This document shows positions 1 through 7,153 of a DNA stretch of 64,000 bases, piece after piece (within the stretch, counting starts at the first letter, position 1; each line of letters begins with the position of its first letter). The notes under the pieces are model-generated. The model did not search any database. It saw nothing but the letters and a program-made list of their open reading frames with translations, and was not told the origin of the DNA. Position numbers and translations under genes: made by a program. This DNA is from Kiritimatiellia bacterium (GTDB lineage: Bacteria > Verrucomicrobiota > Kiritimatiellia > RFP12 > UBA1067): assembly GCA_027858965.1 (NCBI GenBank), contig JAQIBS010000167.1, forward strand, positions 1 through 64,000, given 5' to 3'.

Positions 1-92
1 GTAGTGTGGATCTGGTTGTGGATAAGAAATTTAGAAATCCATTCTTTCAGGCGGTAGTTGATCGGACACGTAGAGTTGTTTATGAAAGATGA
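1..92 (+). CDS. MntA-type nucleotidyltransferase antitoxin, C-terminal end (partial)
   Basis: An open frame enters from the left edge (codons from position 3) and ends with TGA at 90-92, giving a tail SVDLVVDKKFRNPFFQAVVD followed by a short basic end. It overlaps the HepT start by 11 bases. In the MntA/HepT family the upstream gene is a minimal nucleotidyltransferase that inactivates HepT by adding AMP to a tyrosine. Only about 30 residues are visible and no catalytic motif is in view, so the identity rests on the downstream partner and the overlap. Confidence 0.55.
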   Translation, partial: SVDLVVDKKFRNPFFQAVVDRTRRVVYER

Positions 93-414
93 ATTGAGAA
101 AGTGCTTTTTTGATATTCACCAAGCTATTCTTGAAATAGAAGAGTTTATTTCAGGAATGGACTTTGATGGATATGTCGCTGATGCAAAAACTCAACGAGC
201 TGTAGAGAGAGATTTCGAAATTATCGGTGAGGCTCTTAACCGCTTGCGTCGTGATGATGAAGAGCATCTGGATCACATTTCAGAATCATATAAGATAATA
301 GGGTTTAGAAATATACTGGCTCATGGTTACGATGTGGTGGATGAAACTATAATATGGAATGCCGTGGTCAACCATTTGCCTCAGTTAAAAACAGAGGTTA
401 GTCGCTTTTTGTAG
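82..414 (+). CDS. hepT: HepT-like HEPN ribonuclease toxin (DUF86)
   Basis: A 110-aa helical protein of the HepT/DUF86 HEPN family. The signature RX4HXY is present as RNILAHGY at residues 76-83: Arg and His form the RNase site in this family, and the Tyr is the residue AMPylated by MntA. The chosen ATG at 82 overlaps the upstream antitoxin by 11 bases, the usual coupled arrangement; an in-frame start at 58 lies deeper inside the upstream gene and is less likely. Length matches the family. First of five TA-type units in the first 10 kb. Confidence 0.85.
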   Translation: MKDELRKCFFDIHQAILEIEEFISGMDFDGYVADAKTQRAVERDFEIIGEALNRLRRDDEEHLDHISESYKIIGFRNILAHGYDVVDETIIWNAVVNHLPQLKTEVSRFL

Positions 415-445
415 TAATTCTTCCTGCTGTTTGCATCCGGGTCGT

Positions 446-475
446 GGAATACGCCGAGGGGAATACGCCGAGGGG
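446..475. repeat. 14-bp tandem duplication next to the IS left end
   Basis: The unit GGAATACGCCGAGG occurs at 446-459 and again at 460-473, just before the insertion element. It is non-coding, with no function visible. Confidence 0.6.
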
Positions 476-673
476 TCGTAGGTTCACTTTAGGTTCCGCT
501 GAAAAAGTCAGTCTTATGAGGCCAAGTATAACGCCTTATGACGCAAAATTCCATGCGTCATTTCTGATTTCAAAATGCTCTTAGGTGACGTAAGGGTGCG
601 TCTCTGTGCCGGTGGGCTAATATTTCACTTTCATGGGGTTATTATCGCATTTTCGACTCCTTTTCTGTAGATG

Positions 674-2272
674 CTACGCATGACACCTCTGCTGCCAGCA
701 CAGTCTTGCCGCCCAGCGCCGCAAGTTGCAGGCGGCTCCGGTAAAGAGGTGCTGAAATTTTGTCTTGGCCAGCCCTTTGTAACGACATCGGCGGACACCA
801 TATCCTCGTGCCAGCTCACTGTGCGTTCCTTCTACAGCATTTCTTCGTTTCATCAGCTCTTTGTATTCGGGTGTTGCGCAGTCCTTCCGCCGCTGCTGGA
901 TATACATGTGGTTTTCACCGACTTCAAGTCTTCTGCGCACAATTTTTTTTGATGGGGATATACATTTGTCTTTCAGTGTGCAGGCAGCGCATACAGCCCG
1001 CGGCCATTCGAAACGGAACACAACTTTGATTTTTCCATGATCGTGGATACGTACACAGCTTGAGCTTATCTCCCCGGCCGGGCATACCGCTTTGCGTAAA
1101 GGTATGTCCACCTGAAACGCGTCGGACTTGAAGCATTTGTTGCGACTGGGAGGGCCTGCGACCGGACCGTTCAACTCGTAACCCCGTTCCTCTGCATGTT
1201 TAATATCTCCGGCACTTACATATCCGGCATCCACATATATCTCTTCGGGAGTGCCCTGTCCGTTTTCTTTATGTGTCTGAAGAACCGGGTCAAGACTCCC
1301 ATGATCGCTGGTTGTGGCCGGCTGAGTCACCACGGCTGTGATCACCGATGAGGTGGGTTCGCCTTTATCACATATCTGTTCCGGCACGGTTTCACACACT
1401 TGCAGTTTATATCCTATCCAACCGTCCGTTTCGATACTGTCTTTTGTACTCCATCCCGCTTCCGGGTCATTGGGGTTCTTTACTGCTCCTGAGCAAGTCG
1501 CTCTGTTCTCAACAACTTCTCCATCCTCACTAACAGTGTACTGTTCATTAAACACGCGCCTGAGCAGTGCAACCGGCTCCGCTCCGGCCGCCTCTTTAAA
1601 GCTGTGGTTAATTTTGTTCAGCACTTCATTGACATCACAGCCAGCCTGGGTCATGACGCGTTTGAGAACTTCCTTTGACGCACCACGCAGCTCATCCGGG
1701 TTGCGTTCCTCATAAATGGAATACCACGGTTCCCAGTCATCGGAGGATGTGAACTGAGCAAGGAACCTTAACGCGGATCGGAATGTTTCTCTGACGCATG
1801 CCAGCCTCGACATCTTTGAGACCGCGCCCAGAATATGCGTTGAGTCAATCCGTATTGATCCGGTTCTCCCAAAGTAGCCATCCCTTCTCATTGCCTCCAG
1901 ACCGGCATCCATAACCAGGCCCGCACTGTCGTGTTCAATCATTCTCTTCCGGAAGTAGACAAGTGATGTGGGATGAAACGGTTTCCAGTCAGCGGGAAGT
2001 CCCAGCGCCACTCTCCAGCGCACATCGTAGCAGCATGCCTCAACCGCCGCTCTGTCAGGCCGCTTCTCCATCATCTGAAGGATGGTAACTGCGGTAAGCA
2101 GAACAGGATCAACCTCAGGTCGACCCATGACCGGACTGTACATCGATTCCAGATCGGCCCTGCGCTCTTCCAGTACCGGCAGCACATGATCCCGCAAAAG
2201 AGTGAATGCTTTAACATTCTTGAAATTATCAAATCCATCCGAGAAGGAAAAAGTGAAATTCATGGTTGACAT
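674..2272 (-). CDS. IS1182-family DDE transposase
   Basis: A 532-aa transposase. An N-terminal DUF772-type domain covers about residues 5-120. A DDE nuclease follows, with likely acidic residues at D143 (RIDSTHILG), the Asp of YVDAGYVS and the Glu of NAVEGTHSEL. A Cys-rich insert (CPAGEISSSC, CAACTLKDKC) lies before the last catalytic residue, typical of the family. The frame is uninterrupted. The start is uncertain: ATG at 2272 lies inside the predicted promoter, and the fourth codon (ATG at 2263) would sit almost at the transcription start, implying a leaderless message and low translation. Confidence 0.9.
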   Translation of the reverse strand: MSTMNFTFSFSDGFDNFKNVKAFTLLRDHVLPVLEERRADLESMYSPVMGRPEVDPVLLTAVTILQMMEKRPDRAAVEACCYDVRWRVALGLPADWKPFHPTSLVYFRKRMIEHDSAGLVMDAGLEAMRRDGYFGRTGSIRIDSTHILGAVSKMSRLACVRETFRSALRFLAQFTSSDDWEPWYSIYEERNPDELRGASKEVLKRVMTQAGCDVNEVLNKINHSFKEAAGAEPVALLRRVFNEQYTVSEDGEVVENRATCSGAVKNPNDPEAGWSTKDSIETDGWIGYKLQVCETVPEQICDKGEPTSSVITAVVTQPATTSDHGSLDPVLQTHKENGQGTPEEIYVDAGYVSAGDIKHAEERGYELNGPVAGPPSRNKCFKSDAFQVDIPLRKAVCPAGEISSSCVRIHDHGKIKVVFRFEWPRAVCAACTLKDKCISPSKKIVRRRLEVGENHMYIQQRRKDCATPEYKELMKRRNAVEGTHSELARGYGVRRCRYKGLAKTKFQHLFTGAACNLRRWAARLCWQQRCHA

Positions 2273-2299
2273 GATATAGCCTCTAGGCTATATTGTCAA
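2266..2299. promoter_or_regulatory. Overlapping divergent promoters with a palindromic operator
   Basis: On the plus strand TTGACA (2266-2271), a 17-bp spacer and TATATT (2289-2294) form a near-consensus sigma-70 promoter for the AbrB-like gene. On the minus strand TTGACA (2299-2294), 17 bp and TATCAT (2276-2271) form one for the transposase. The two cores occupy the same DNA. The centre is a perfect inverted repeat, ATATAGCC (2274-2281), TCTA, GGCTATAT (2286-2293). I infer this is the operator of the AbrB-like protein; promoter and palindrome are seen, binding is inference. Confidence 0.7.
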
Positions 2300-2314
2300 G
2301 ACGAAAGGACTATC

Positions 2315-2548
2315 ATGAATAAAAAAGATAATAATACAGAAAAGATAAAAGCCTCTTACCCATTACGCATCCAGGCAATTAACTCAAAGGGACAAAACAA
2401 ACGGTTCTTTGTTTACATTCCAATGCCGCTTGCCGCTGCGTTAGGAGTTGAAAAAGGGGAAGAAGTTTCATGGGAACTTCTCGAACGAAATGAATTACAC
2501 TTGGTGAGAAAAGCACCTCCGCCCACAAAAACAAAAAAGCGAGCTTAA
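2315..2548 (+). CDS. AbrB/MazE-like DNA-binding protein carried by the IS
   Basis: A 77-aa basic protein. Residues about 14-66 (SKGQNKRFFVYIPMPLAAAL onward, then GVEKGEEVSWELLER) fit the swapped-hairpin AbrB/SpoVT fold used by MazE-type antitoxins and regulators. GAAAGG at 2303-2308 serves as Shine-Dalgarno for ATG 2315. It lies inside the inverted repeats and diverges from the transposase, with a shared promoter palindrome between them, so it probably represses itself and transposition. No toxin partner is adjacent. The family call comes from pattern, not a search. Confidence 0.7.
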   Translation: MNKKDNNTEKIKASYPLRIQAINSKGQNKRFFVYIPMPLAAALGVEKGEEVSWELLERNELHLVRKAPPPTKTKKRA

Positions 2549-2563
2549 CAGCTCGCTTTATTT
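2536..2563 (+). terminator. Intrinsic terminator after the AbrB-like gene
   Basis: A perfect 9-bp stem AAAGCGAGC (2536-2544) and GCTCGCTTT (2551-2559) with a 6-nt loop is followed by a T-rich stretch. The stem contains the last codons and the stop codon of the AbrB-like gene, so terminator and coding sequence overlap in a compact element. Confidence 0.8.
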
Positions 2564-2892
2564 GATGTGCTCTTATAATATATTTAAGTGGATTGGTTCC
2601 GCTGGACTTTTTCAGCGGAACCCACTTTACACAGGAGTAAACCAGGTGGAATCGTTGGAGTCCAGCCTTCGTCCCGCTTGCGGAACTACGCCCGACAAGT
2701 AGCCCTTGGATTAGTCGTTTATCTGGGAGTCGTGCTGTCAGAAAAATAGGTTACTATTTCTGACAGAATATAGTCGATTCGATCTCTCGACGCCTGAGGC
2801 TAAGCTGAAACGGAGCTGCCACTGAATAATATCTGAATATTTTGTCACAAAATGACCGTGCAATTTGTGACAAAATAGAGTATAAGGGTTTT
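2549..2892. other. Intergenic: IS right end and upstream region of the AbiE operon
   Basis: No gene seen. It holds the terminator tail, a 9-bp inverted repeat at the IS right end (2595-2603 with 2614-2622), an imperfect palindrome CTGTCAGAAAAATAG (2735-2749) with CTATTTCTGACAG (2754-2766), and the paired sites at 2839-2876. The palindrome could be a hairpin or an operator. Confidence 0.6.
2839..2876. promoter_or_regulatory. Inverted-repeat pair upstream of AbiEi (probable operator)
   Basis: ATTTTGTCACAAAAT at 2839-2853 faces AATTTGTGACAAAAT at 2862-2876, an inverted pair matching at 14 of 15 positions. It ends 16 bases before the AbiEi start. AbiEi antitoxins are known to repress their own operons by binding inverted repeats, so this is the likely autoregulatory operator (inference from position and symmetry). 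Confidence 0.55.
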
Positions 2893-3504
2893 ATGCAATC
2901 TGTTGATAATAAGGTAGTTTCAAGGATATATGGCCACAAGAGGGGTTGGGTATTCTCCAAGAATGATTTTTTAGACATTGGCGGGGATGACGCAATCCGG
3001 AAGTCGTTGTCACGCTTAGAGATAAAGGGCACCATTCGAAGGGTACTGCGCGGGTTATATGATTATCCGAGACACAGCAAGCTTTTGAATGAACCAATGG
3101 GGCCGGATTTGAACGAGGTGGCCCGTGCGCTGGCTCGTAAATCCGGTTGGCGTATTCAGCCTTCAGAAAATACAGCGTTAAATTTACTGGGCCTGTCTAC
3201 TCAGGTGCCAGCACAGGCGGTATATTTGTCTGACGGACCAAGCAAAACCTTTGCTGTCGGCAACAGGGAATTAATTTTCAGAAAAAGGGTTTTGAAGGAG
3301 TCGGGATTTCAACTTAGTGAAAGCGATTTGGTTGTTCAAGCACTGAAAGCTTTAGGCCGGGAGCGGATCGATACGGAGATCCGCGACAAAATTGCTCGGG
3401 CAATTCCGTCGGAGAAGTGGGGCTCTATGGTCCGGGATACGAAGACAGCGCCGGCATGGGTTCATAACATTATCCGTAAAATAGCGGATGAGGTGGCTTT
3501 ATGA
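2893..3504 (+). CDS. AbiEi-type antitoxin (DUF6088 family), type IV TA system
   Basis: About 203 aa from ATG 2893, preceded by AAGGG; an in-frame TTG at 2842 would run through the operator and is rejected. The N-terminal part (about residues 1-70) resembles a winged helix (VFSKNDFLDIGGDDAIRKSL, then a GTIRRVLRGLYDYP segment), the DNA-binding part of AbiEi. The rest is the antitoxin domain with the family's SGWRIQPSENTALNLLGLS stretch. Its stop overlaps the toxin start (ATGA at 3501-3504), so the two are translated together. In type IV systems the antitoxin represses transcription and counteracts the toxin without stable binding. Confidence 0.8.
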   Translation: MQSVDNKVVSRIYGHKRGWVFSKNDFLDIGGDDAIRKSLSRLEIKGTIRRVLRGLYDYPRHSKLLNEPMGPDLNEVARALARKSGWRIQPSENTALNLLGLSTQVPAQAVYLSDGPSKTFAVGNRELIFRKRVLKESGFQLSESDLVVQALKALGRERIDTEIRDKIARAIPSEKWGSMVRDTKTAPAWVHNIIRKIADEVAL

Positions 3505-4508
3505 ATCGTGTTGCTGCGCTTCCCGCTGATCAGCGGAATGAATTGTTTGCCCTGACAGCAGAACGCCGAGGTCTGGGATTGGTTGCTGTTGTAGAGAAAG
3601 ATTTCTGGGTCTGCTGGACGCTGAAACAAATCTTTGAACACGAGGAACTGTCGAAAATTTTTATTTTCAAGGGAGGCACCAGTCTATCGAAAGTTTTCGG
3701 GCTGATAGATCGCTTTTCAGAGGACATTGATCTGATTCTTGATTGGCGGGTGGTGACGGATGATGATCCGATGGCTGACCGTTCCAAGACTCAGCAAGGT
3801 AAATTGAACGATGAAGTAAACGAGAAGGCGCGTAGCTACATTTCTGAAAAGCTTCTTCCATATCTGAGTGAAGCTCTGGGTTTGCATTGTTTGGTGGAGA
3901 TCTTGTCGGAGGAGAAGGATCTTGGTCATATAGTGCGGGTCAGGTATCCAGAAACAACGGAAGCCGGAAACCTCTTGCCATATATTCAACTGGAGATCGG
4001 TCCGTTGGCATCATGGCTACCTCACTCCAGACATACTGTTAGACCGTATGCCGCCGAGGAATTTCCTGATGTGTTCGCTGATGCGGAGTGTCCCGTTTTG
4101 GTTATTGATGCTGAACGAACCTTCTGGGAAAAGGCAACCATCCTTCATCATGAGGCGCATCGGCCGGAAACCTCACTGGCTCCTGTGCGATACTCGCGGC
4201 ATTATTATGACCTGTATATGATGTCAATTGATGAGTCACTAAAAATGAATGCATTGGGTGCTCTGGCTATGCTGGCTTCCGTGGTTGAATTTAAGCAGAA
4301 GTTTTACCCTCGCGGTTGGGCAAAATATGAGCTCGCTAAACCAGGTACGTTGAAGTTGGTGCCACCCGAGCGAATCCTGAAAGTTATGTTTCATGATTAT
4401 GAGGCCATGCGTGATATGATATTTGGACGTCATCCATCTTTCGATCAGATCATAGAGGGCTTAACTGCGTTAGAGGTTGAAATTAATGCATTGAAAGTTG
4501 AATTATGA
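3501..4508 (+). CDS. AbiEii/AbiGii-type nucleotidyltransferase toxin
   Basis: A 335-aa protein of the AbiEii/AbiGii family of DUF1814 nucleotidyltransferases. The nucleotide-binding signature GGTSLSK is at residues 58-64, and the metal-binding acidic motif SEDID follows at 73-77. Length fits the family. Known members block growth by transferring nucleotides, some to tRNA 3' ends, and can give phage resistance. It shares ATGA junctions with the gene before and the gene after, placing it in the middle of a three-gene coupled operon. Confidence 0.85.
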   Translation: MNRVAALPADQRNELFALTAERRGLGLVAVVEKDFWVCWTLKQIFEHEELSKIFIFKGGTSLSKVFGLIDRFSEDIDLILDWRVVTDDDPMADRSKTQQGKLNDEVNEKARSYISEKLLPYLSEALGLHCLVEILSEEKDLGHIVRVRYPETTEAGNLLPYIQLEIGPLASWLPHSRHTVRPYAAEEFPDVFADAECPVLVIDAERTFWEKATILHHEAHRPETSLAPVRYSRHYYDLYMMSIDESLKMNALGALAMLASVVEFKQKFYPRGWAKYELAKPGTLKLVPPERILKVMFHDYEAMRDMIFGRHPSFDQIIEGLTALEVEINALKVEL

Positions 4509-5005
4509 AGAAATTTTTGATTATAGTGCTGCTTATTGCAGGCGGTGTTTACTATTACTATCCTACGCTGAAGAATTTCGTGCCGCAGAAATATCTGCCG
4601 CAGAAGGTTGCAACGCAGGAAAAGCAGAATTCAAATTTCACAATCGTCGGTTCTAGGACCTCTTCAGGCAACACAGCTCTCAATCGCGCATTCAGGAACA
4701 GAACCAGCGATCTTCAGGTCAGCGGATCTGGACGGGTGTCAAAAACGCTTTCAGATGATACCAAGGGAAGCAGGCATCAGCGATTCATTCTGAAGCTGGA
4801 TTCCGGTCAGACTCTGCTGGTTGCCCACAACATCGACCTGGCCCCCCGGATCAATTCGCTTCGTGTGGGTGATACCGTTGCGTTCAACGGCGAGTATGAA
4901 TGGAACTCTAAAGGTGGTGTAGTTCATTGGACTCACCATGATCCTCCCGGCGGCAGCAGACATGTGGGCGGTTGGCTGAAACACAAGGGCAGGACTTACA
5001 AGTAG
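4505..5005 (+). CDS. DUF3465-like exported protein coupled to the AbiE genes
   Basis: 166 aa. A short basic end and a hydrophobic segment (residues about 4-20) form a signal peptide or N-terminal anchor. A variable linker follows to about residue 70, then a compact domain with GDTVAFNGEYEWN, VVHWTHHDPPGG and HVGGWL, which I recognise as DUF3465-like. The function of that family is unknown to me; the His/Asp cluster suggests metal or nucleic-acid binding but this is a guess. Its ATG overlaps the toxin stop (4505-4508), so it is translated with the AbiE pair although it probably acts outside the cytoplasm. Confidence 0.7.
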   Translation: MKKFLIIVLLIAGGVYYYYPTLKNFVPQKYLPQKVATQEKQNSNFTIVGSRTSSGNTALNRAFRNRTSDLQVSGSGRVSKTLSDDTKGSRHQRFILKLDSGQTLLVAHNIDLAPRINSLRVGDTVAFNGEYEWNSKGGVVHWTHHDPPGGSRHVGGWLKHKGRTYK

Positions 5006-5161
5006 AAGTGCGTTAGTTCGTTAGTGCGTTAGTTTGGTTGCTATGCAAATGCCGAGTCCGTCTTCGGGGGGAAATGGGGGTCAGCCCTGAAATTAGAACT
5101 TAATGCGAGTTTCTGAGTTTTAATAAATATCGGGAATTCTGAGATATTTCACTTGCGCGCA

Positions 5162-5179
5162 TGTAGCACAAAAGCTACA
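5162..5179. promoter_or_regulatory. Palindromic site before the HigBA-like pair
   Basis: TGTAGC (5162-5167), six bases, GCTACA (5174-5179): a perfect inverted repeat ending 8 bases before the toxin start. The spacing and position fit an autoregulatory operator for the XRE-type antitoxin encoded second. Binding is inferred. Confidence 0.5.
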
Positions 5180-5187
5180 ATAAAAAT

Positions 5188-5523
5188 ATGGATTCAACTC
5201 CACAGATCTTGCATGAATATGTTACGAGCACCGGAAATAACCCTTTCCGTAAATGGTTGTTAGATCTTCGCGACATTCAGGCAAGGGCCAGAATTCGTGT
5301 CCGCCTAAATCGTATAAGAGCAGGAAATTTCGGTGATGTTAAATCTGTCGGTGATGGTATTTCCGAGTTAAGAATACCCCACGGTCCCGGTTACCGTGTA
5401 TATTTTGCAAAAGAGGGTAATACCATTGTTTTGCTCTTGTGCGGCGGCGATAAATCAAGCCAAACAACGGACATAAAGAAAGCTAAAGAATATTGGGCTG
5501 ATTATAATAAGAGGTCATCATGA
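5188..5523 (+). CDS. HigB-like RelE/ParE-fold toxin
   Basis: 111 aa, the size of the phage Gp49/HigB-like 'addiction module killer' family. Characteristic stretches are NPFRKWLLDLRD near the start, RIRVRLNRIRAGNFGDVKSV in the middle and LRIPHGPGYRVYF before a final GGDKSSQTTDIKKA segment. Relatives are ribosome-dependent mRNA endonucleases. The toxin gene comes first and overlaps the antitoxin start (ATGA at 5520-5523), the inverted order typical of HigBA. The start codon is only 8 bases after a palindromic site. Confidence 0.85.
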   Translation: MDSTPQILHEYVTSTGNNPFRKWLLDLRDIQARARIRVRLNRIRAGNFGDVKSVGDGISELRIPHGPGYRVYFAKEGNTIVLLLCGGDKSSQTTDIKKAKEYWADYNKRSS

Positions 5524-5861
5524 AACAAAAATATGAAGATTATGAATCAGGACTTCAGCAATCATTAAGTAATGAAGAGGAAGCCGCAGCCTATCTCAAT
5601 GCGGCTCTTGAGGATGGTTCGCAGGATGCATTTCTTATGGCACTTCGTGATGTCGCCAATGCACGAGGGTTGTCGCGCCTTGCCCGCAATGCATCTCTTA
5701 ACCGGGAAAATATGTACAGGATCTTATCAGCTAAAGGAAATCCTCAGCTGTCCAGCCTAAATACGCTGCTAGATGCTCTAGGACTCAAACTTGCCATTGA
5801 GACAAAAAAGGCAAGCGCCTTTGCCGTGGCTGAAGAGAATGAACCATATATGAAATCTTAG
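5520..5861 (+). CDS. HigA-like XRE-family antitoxin
   Basis: 113 aa. The helix-turn-helix lies at about residues 42-95 (SRLARNASLNRENMYRILS, then PQLSSLNTLLDALGLKL), typical of the antidote partner of HigB-like killers. It is coupled to the toxin by a 4-base overlap. The protein should neutralise the toxin and repress the operon, probably at the palindrome at 5162-5179. A near-identical fragment of this C-terminal half occurs at 9431-9607, so the module has been partly duplicated. Confidence 0.85.
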   Translation: MKQKYEDYESGLQQSLSNEEEAAAYLNAALEDGSQDAFLMALRDVANARGLSRLARNASLNRENMYRILSAKGNPQLSSLNTLLDALGLKLAIETKKASAFAVAEENEPYMKS

Positions 5862-6017
5862 AATGCGCAAGAGGTGGAAAGAGGAATATGCGCGAGTCAG
5901 CCGCGTAGCGACTGACTTGTAAGCGTTTAGCTGATTTTGCCATTGATTAAGGCGACTCAATCTGCGGATAATTTTTGATGTCATAGAGGAGGTTGAGCGG
6001 GGTGTCCGCTCCATGCT

Positions 6018-6392
6018 GTGAAATGGTGTCGTGATGAAGGCTGGCAGCTGTATCCATTGGATACAGAGCCGTTAGGTTTTTCCCGCTGTCTGGATGGTTA
6101 CATTCAATGGATCAGAAAGGCTGACTCTCTTGAGCCACCTCAAACTATCTCTGATCCAATTGTTGTGCAGCTCATGAATTTTGTGGAGGAACTTAATGGA
6201 GAACCGGTGTATTACAAAGGCGGCGTTGACCAGTTTCTCGGTTCAGGCAAGTATGAGTCGTTCGTGCCTTATGAAGAACCTGATTCACCTCTGAAAGAGG
6301 GGGTTCTCTATTTCGGTGAAAATGGCATGATTGTTTGCTCCAAATGTGCCCGTCTTCGCGCTACGCGGCTACGCCGTGGCATGCAGGAGTGA
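6018..6392 (+). pseudogene. Unrecognised gene, probably frameshifted at its 5' end
   Basis: An open frame of 124 residues from GTG 6018, acidic and soluble (CLDGYIQWIRKADSLEP, then VDQFLGSGKYESFVPYEEP). No family recognised. Just upstream another frame reads DVIEEVERGVRSML and stops at 6017-6022, as if one protein were split by a frameshift. No Shine-Dalgarno precedes 6018. Two further fragments of the same gene family lie at 9569-9680 and 10231-10356, so it belongs to a decaying or shuffled family. It could be part of the neighbouring TA cargo, but I see no functional motif. Confidence 0.5.
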
Positions 6393-6925
6393 GGGAGTCA
6401 AGTGGTTATCTGAGTTCCGGTGAAGGCGTTGTGCCGGTCAGCCAGGCGGATATGGAAACGTTCAAAAAGATGTTCGGTGAGGATATGAGGTGTGAAAAGG
6501 GATGTACGGGGTACGCCGGGTGATCCGTCTCCGTGCTTCCGTCTCCGTGCTGCGCAGCTACGCCGTGACAAGTCGCAACTACGCCGTGACAAGAATGGTT
6601 TCCGCCTTCCGTTGTCCGGCATATGTGTGGACTACGGTGGACAGAATGGTCGGATGGGTGGATCGGATGAAGGTCTTTTTCTGCTTTTCTCCCTTATATG
6701 ACATAGAAACCGTGGAATGGCGCAAAGAATGGTGACTACATAACTTATTGGTGGTAAGTACTTTGTGGCTTTTTTCTTGTGCAAGGTCCGTTTCTGTGCA
6801 AATATATTTCAAGCATGAGGTTACAGACGGTGAGTTAGTTTTCGTATTTCTCCATCCGTTTCGACTTCAAGTTATCTTCGCTAGTTGTGTAGTTTTCAGT
6901 TCTTGAATGCATTAGGGTGGGAAAA
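6393..6925. other. Intergenic, 530 bp, short repeats only
   Basis: No credible gene. It contains the short tandem repeats at 6525-6593 and an A+T-rich stretch (6720-6910) that must hold the promoter of the following two-gene unit. I could not assign a confident -35/-10 pair. Confidence 0.5.
6525..6593. repeat. Short tandem and direct repeats
   Basis: CCGTCTCCGTGCT occurs at 6525-6537 and 6539-6551 (14-bp period). CTACGCCGTGACAAG occurs at 6558-6572 and 6579-6593 (21-bp period). Non-coding; similar CTACGCCGT wording is present at 6369-6377. Confidence 0.6.
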
Positions 6926-7114
6926 ATGGCGGCAAATACTATGAGTTTTGAAGCATCACGGAAGGCTATGCTCAAGGAAATTACTAAGGTTGTTGGTAAA
7001 GATAAAATTACTACAAAGAAAATCTCTTTTCAAGACAATGGGCTTAGCAGTTTTCTGAACGATGTTGTTGAGTTTGAAAAAAAGTCACGCAGCTCAACAT
7101 TTATGTGCGGATAG
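6926..7114 (+). CDS. 62-aa protein of unknown function, partner of the peptidase gene
   Basis: A small Lys-rich protein from ATG 6926 with a good Shine-Dalgarno (AGGGTGGG at 6914-6921). It has no signal peptide or membrane segment and reads as two amphipathic stretches (SFEASRKAMLKEITKVV; SSFLNDVVEFEKKS), ending in ...SSTFMCG. Only 39 bases separate it from the next gene on the same strand. It could be a substrate, a regulator or an antitoxin-like partner of the peptidase. The terminal Cys-Gly is reminiscent of processed small proteins, but that is weak evidence. No family recognised. Confidence 0.55.
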   Translation: MAANTMSFEASRKAMLKEITKVVGKDKITTKKISFQDNGLSSFLNDVVEFEKKSRSSTFMCG

Positions 7115-7153
7115 TTTTTTTGGCTTTTGTTCATACTGCTTGAGGCTATATTC

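Larger units (their letters stand above)
492..2622. mobile_element. IS1182-family insertion sequence with an AbrB-like passenger gene
   Basis: The element is bounded by a perfect 18-bp inverted repeat: GGTTCCGCTGAAAAAGTC at 492-509 and its reverse complement at 2605-2622. A 7-bp direct repeat CACTTTA flanks it exactly (485-491 and 2623-2629) and is read as the target duplication. Total length is 2131 bp. It contains a full-length transposase on the minus strand and, between the transposase start and the right end, a divergent AbrB/MazE-like gene. Both ends and the transposase are intact, so the copy may be active or recently inserted. Confidence 0.9.

Noticed and set aside
2842..2892. Upstream TTG start for AbiEi
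   Set aside because: It would translate through the inverted-repeat operator; ATG 2893 has a ribosome binding site.
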